Below are positions 61,001 through 64,000 of a DNA stretch of 64,000 nucleotides, in pieces (position 1 is the first letter of the stretch; the number at the start of each line of letters is the position of its first letter). Location: NCBI GenBank assembly GCA_020248905.1, contig JADCGR010000016.1, forward strand, positions 1-64,000. Direction: 5' to 3'. The notes below the pieces were generated by a model. It worked only from the letters and a program-made list of their open reading frames with translations. It had not been told where the DNA came from and ran no database searches. The position numbers and the translations under genes were made by a program. This stretch comes from Curvibacter sp. Its GTDB lineage: Bacteria > Pseudomonadota > Gammaproteobacteria > Burkholderiales > Burkholderiaceae_C.

Positions 61001-64000
61001 CGATGTCCACCTTCAGTCGGGCGATCAGGGCATTGAAGTCGAAGCGGTCCACGTGCACCACCAGGCTTTGCAGCACATCAGCCATGGCGGGCTCGTCCTG
61101 CGCGCTGTCGCGCAGCAGGGCGCGCAGACCGCTGGCATTGCCCAGGCGGGCCAGGGTCACGAGCCGCTCGCGCAGGTCGTTGGCCAAGGGCAGGGGCGCG
61201 GCGTTGTCGTGTGCCGAACCGTTGCCGGCGACAGCGGCAGGGTGGGCCTCGTGCACCCACTCCAGCTGCAGCACCCGTGCCAGCAGGTCCAGCAGCTCGG
61301 ACTCGATCACGGGCTTGCTCACGAAGCCTTGGGCGCCCACTGCGGCCAGCAGCTCTGGGCGGTTCTCGAAGGGATCGGCCGAAACAAAGATCAGCGGTAG
61401 GGCCGAGCCCGCCGTGGCGCGCATGCGTTGCGCGGTCTGCCAGCCATTGAGGTCGTCCATGTTGATGTCCAGCAGCACCGCGTCGGCCCCCTCGCGCTGC
61501 ACGATCTCCAGCGCCTCGCGGCCGCTGGCGGCCTCGCGGATGGCGAAGCCCAGCGGCAGCAACAGGCTGGCCAGCAGCTGGCGCTGGATGGGCTGGTCGT
61601 CCACCACCAGCAGGGTGCGACGCGGCGCAAGGTAGCCCACGATAGGCCGCAGATTGCGCACCGTGCGCTGGGCCGGGGCTTCGATTTCGCGCAGGTAGAG
61701 GCGGATGGTGAAGGTGCTGCCCTGCCCCAGCTCACTGCGCAGGGTGAGCTCGCCGCCCATGAGTTCGGTCAGCAGGTGGGTGATGGCCAGGCCCAGGCCG
61801 GTGCCGGCCTCGCTGGTGCGCCGGCCGGCGCTGCCGCGCTCGAAGGGCATGAAGATGCGCTCCTGGTCCTGCCGGGCGATGCCGATACCCGTATCTTCCA
61901 CCTCGAAGCGCAGGACCTCGTGCCGGCAGTCCAAACGAAAGACAATGTGCCCGCAGTCCGTGAAGCGCACCGCATTGGCCAGCAGGTTGATGAGGATCTG
62001 GCGCAGGCGCTTGGCGTCGGCCTGCACCCAGGCCGGCACGCGGCCCACGGTTTCGAGCCGAAAGCCCAGGCCCTTGCCCTCGGCCTGGGGCTGCACCATG
62101 CGCACGAGCTCGTCGAGGAAGTCGGGCAAGGGCAAGGGTGCAGGGTCCAGGCGCAGACGGCCGGCCTCGATGCGCGCCAGGTCCAGCAGGCCGTCGATCA
62201 GCGCATGCATATGCTGGCCGCTCTGCTGGATGGTGGTGACCATCTCGCGCGCGCTGGCCTTGAGCTCCTGGCCGCGCAGCAGGATCTGTGCATAGCCCAG
62301 AATGCCGTTGAGCGGCGTGCGCAGCTCGTGCGTCATGCCGGCCACATAGCGGGTCTTGGCGCTGCTCGCGCTCTCGGCGACCTCCTTGGCCTTTTGCAAG
62401 GCTTCGTCGGTGCGCTGGTGGGCGTCGATCTCCTTCTGCAGCAATTGCGTCTGGCGCTCGGACTCGTCGTGCGCCATGCGCCGGCTCTCGTTGGCCAGCA
62501 CCACCCACCAGGCGCACACGGCAGCCAACACGGCCATTAGCGAGAAAGCCTTGATAAAGGGCAGGCGCAGAGCTGCGGCGTGGGCCTGGCCCTGCAGGCT
62601 CTCCTGCACATAGACCACGCCCAGCAGAAAAGCCATGATCGCCAACAGCGCCAGCAAGACCGAGAAGTACTGCGCGACGCGGAAGTTGAAGCGGTTGTTC
62701 AGGCTGGCAGGCAGCACGGCGGCCAGGGCCTGTCGCACCTGGTCGCCCGCGCGTGACTGGGTCTTGCAGCGATCATGGCAGCGCGATTCAAGCGAGCAGC
62801 ACAGCGAGCAGATAGGTGCGCCATAGGCCGGGCAGTGCGCCATGTCGGCGCTCTCGAAAGGGTTGTTGCAGACGCTGCAGACCACGGACTCGCCGGGCGG
62901 CCAGGGCGAGGGATCGCGGCGCGCAAGGTAGTAGCGGCCTTTCGTCGCCCAGGCCAGCAGCGGCGCAGTGAGCATGGCAGTGAAGAGAGCGATGAAAGGC
63001 GAGAAGGCTTCGGCCCACACACCCAACAGGCCCGCATACGCCACGCAGGCCAGCACGACGGCCAGGCCCATGGCGCCCAGGCCCACGGGGTTGAGGTCGT
63101 AGAGGTAGGCACGGCGGAACTCCACGCCCTTCGGTGACAGCCCCAGCGGCTTGTTGATCACCAGATCGGCTACCAGCGCGCCGACCCAGGCGATGGCTAC
63201 GTTGGCGTAGAGCCCCAGCACATGCTCCAGCGCGCCGAAGACGCCCAGGGTCATCAGCAGCATGGCGATGATGACGTTGAACACCAGCCAGACCACGCGC
63301 CCTGGGTGGCTGCGCGTGATACGCGCGAAGAAGTTGCTCCAGGCCAGCGAGCCGGCGTAGGCATTGGTGACGTTGATCTTGACCTGGGAGATGATGACGA
63401 AGATCACCGTGAGCCAGAGCGCCAGCGTCGGGTGGTCGAGTGAGCGCATGTAGCCTACAAGGAACATCTGCGTGGGTTCGGCCGCATGGCTGGGCAGCGC
63501 GCCGTACTGCAGGGCGACGAAGGCCAGGAAGGCGCCGGCAAGCATCTTGAGCATGCCCATGAAGATCCAGCCCGGTCCGGCGACGATGACGCAGCTCCAC
63601 CAGCGCCAGCGGTTGGCGCGCGTGCGCTCGGGCATAAACCGCAGGTAGTCCACCTGTTCGCCCACCTGCACCACCAGCGAGAAGGCCACGGTGGCTGCGG
63701 CACCGAACATCAGCGGCTCAAACTCGCTGCTGCCAGAGGTCAGCCCGGACAGGCTGGTGAATTCGCTGTAGAGCTGGGGCTGCGCGATGGCGAACCAGAC
63801 GAAGGGCCAGAGCAGCAGCACGATCCACACCGGTTGGGTCCAGGCCTGCAGGCGTGAGATGAAGGTGATGCCGTACAGCACCATGGGAATGATGATGAGC
63901 GACGACAGCACATAGCACCACACCAGGGACCAGCCGAAGGCCATCTCCAGCGCCAGCGCCATGATGGCCGCCTCCAGCGCAAAGAAGATGAAGGTGAAGC
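60993..64000 (-). CDS. NCS1-type permease fused to hybrid sensor histidine kinase (5' end beyond the window)
   Basis: The open frame continues past the right edge, so the first helices are missing. Positions count from the Met at 63962. Residues 1-340 form about nine to ten membrane helices of the NCS1 purine/cytosine permease type (VINKPLGLSPKGVEFRRAYL). A cysteine cluster follows (362-399: CSVC, HCPAY, ICSLCC, CHDRC), two more helices (430-490), a coiled region, the DHp box AGMTHELRTPLNG with His545, an ATPase domain (NLLANA, EDTGIGI, GTGLGL), a receiver domain with Asp832 (VLLDINMDD) and a short helical tail. It probably senses or transports a nucleobase-like ligand and signals to the LuxR-type regulator. 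Confidence 0.92.
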   Translation of the reverse strand, partial: FTFIFFALEAAIMALALEMAFGWSLVWCYVLSSLIIIPMVLYGITFISRLQAWTQPVWIVLLLWPFVWFAIAQPQLYSEFTSLSGLTSGSSEFEPLMFGAAATVAFSLVVQVGEQVDYLRFMPERTRANRWRWWSCVIVAGPGWIFMGMLKMLAGAFLAFVALQYGALPSHAAEPTQMFLVGYMRSLDHPTLALWLTVIFVIISQVKINVTNAYAGSLAWSNFFARITRSHPGRVVWLVFNVIIAMLLMTLGVFGALEHVLGLYANVAIAWVGALVADLVINKPLGLSPKGVEFRRAYLYDLNPVGLGAMGLAVVLACVAYAGLLGVWAEAFSPFIALFTAMLTAPLLAWATKGRYYLARRDPSPWPPGESVVCSVCNNPFESADMAHCPAYGAPICSLCCSLESRCHDRCKTQSRAGDQVRQALAAVLPASLNNRFNFRVAQYFSVLLALLAIMAFLLGVVYVQESLQGQAHAAALRLPFIKAFSLMAVLAAVCAWWVVLANESRRMAHDESERQTQLLQKEIDAHQRTDEALQKAKEVAESASSAKTRYVAGMTHELRTPLNGILGYAQILLRGQELKASAREMVTTIQQSGQHMHALIDGLLDLARIEAGRLRLDPAPLPLPDFLDELVRMVQPQAEGKGLGFRLETVGRVPAWVQADAKRLRQILINLLANAVRFTDCGHIVFRLDCRHEVLRFEVEDTGIGIARQDQERIFMPFERGSAGRRTSEAGTGLGLAITHLLTELMGGELTLRSELGQGSTFTIRLYLREIEAPAQRTVRNLRPIVGYLAPRRTLLVVDDQPIQRQLLASLLLPLGFAIREAASGREALEIVQREGADAVLLDINMDDLNGWQTAQRMRATAGSALPLIFVSADPFENRPELLAAVGAQGFVSKPVIESELLDLLARVLQLEWVHEAHPAAVAGNGSAHDNAAPLPLANDLRERLVTLARLGNASGLRALLRDSAQDEPAMADVLQSLVVHVDRFDFNALIARLKVDIDD

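Overview
The window is high-GC, tightly packed bacterial DNA. Gene content (ApbC/MetG pair, PanBCD/BioB/NadB cluster, Bug-type solute receptors, MmgE/PrpD, AtzEFGH-type amidases, duplicated patatins) and two kinds of GC-rich intergenic repeat point to a betaproteobacterium of the order Burkholderiales, most likely Comamonadaceae. This is inferred from family knowledge and repeat style; no rRNA or tRNA gene was found, so the genus is open.

Left part (1-27 kb). A palindrome-rich element with 18-bp terminal inverted repeats (1-405) is followed by apbC/mrp (minus), two patatin-like lipases and metG (plus). A wrecked PAS-GGDEF gene lies behind metG. A SulP/STAS transporter, a DUF3460 protein, scpA and a cofactor block (nadB, panD, bioB, panB, panC) follow. 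Then comes an amino-acid/2-oxoacid module: an Lrp-type regulator divergent from a homodimeric pyruvate dehydrogenase E1 paralogue with an Lrp-like operator between them, and alanine dehydrogenase. Next are a methyltransferase, a thioesterase, rsmD, an active/inactive pair of M16 peptidases, ftsY and a TauE/SafE permease. ftsY carries an in-frame insertion that looks like a dispersed repeat. Between the thioesterase and rsmD lie remnants of a PHB-depolymerase-type esterase and of a filamentous haemagglutinin/CdiA-type adhesin.

Middle part (27-39 kb). A PAS-GGDEF-EAL protein converges on selD. A Bug receptor plus MmgE/PrpD pair, a solitary ureD, an esterase, a LigB/DODA-type dioxygenase, a multicopper oxidase with a 46-residue membrane peptide, a truncated addiction-module antidote gene and a third patatin follow.

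Right part (39-64 kb). This is the most interesting region. Almost everything is on the minus strand and reads as one very long catabolic operon (about 57.75 kb down to 39.1 kb): allophanate hydrolase (atzF), a dipeptide-type ABC transporter (binding protein, two permeases, two ATPases), atzG/atzE/atzH homologues, a BMP/AtzT-type binding protein, two permeases, a biuret-hydrolase-like enzyme, a twin-cassette ATPase, a second isochorismatase-fold hydrolase, a GntR/FadR-type regulator and a TonB-dependent receptor. Together they predict uptake and complete mineralisation of a biuret/carboxybiuret or ureide-type nitrogen compound through allophanate to ammonia and CO2. No ring-opening cyanuric acid hydrolase/barbiturase is present in the window. 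Upstream of this operon are AMP nucleosidase, a frameshifted short chlorite-dismutase-family pseudogene, a LuxR-type response regulator and, running off the right edge, a hybrid histidine kinase fused to an NCS1 (purine/cytosine permease) transporter through a cysteine-rich, zinc-finger-like linker. The transporter-kinase/LuxR pair looks like a nucleobase- or ureide-sensing analogue of the SLC5-fused CrbS/CrbR system and is the best candidate for an undescribed system.
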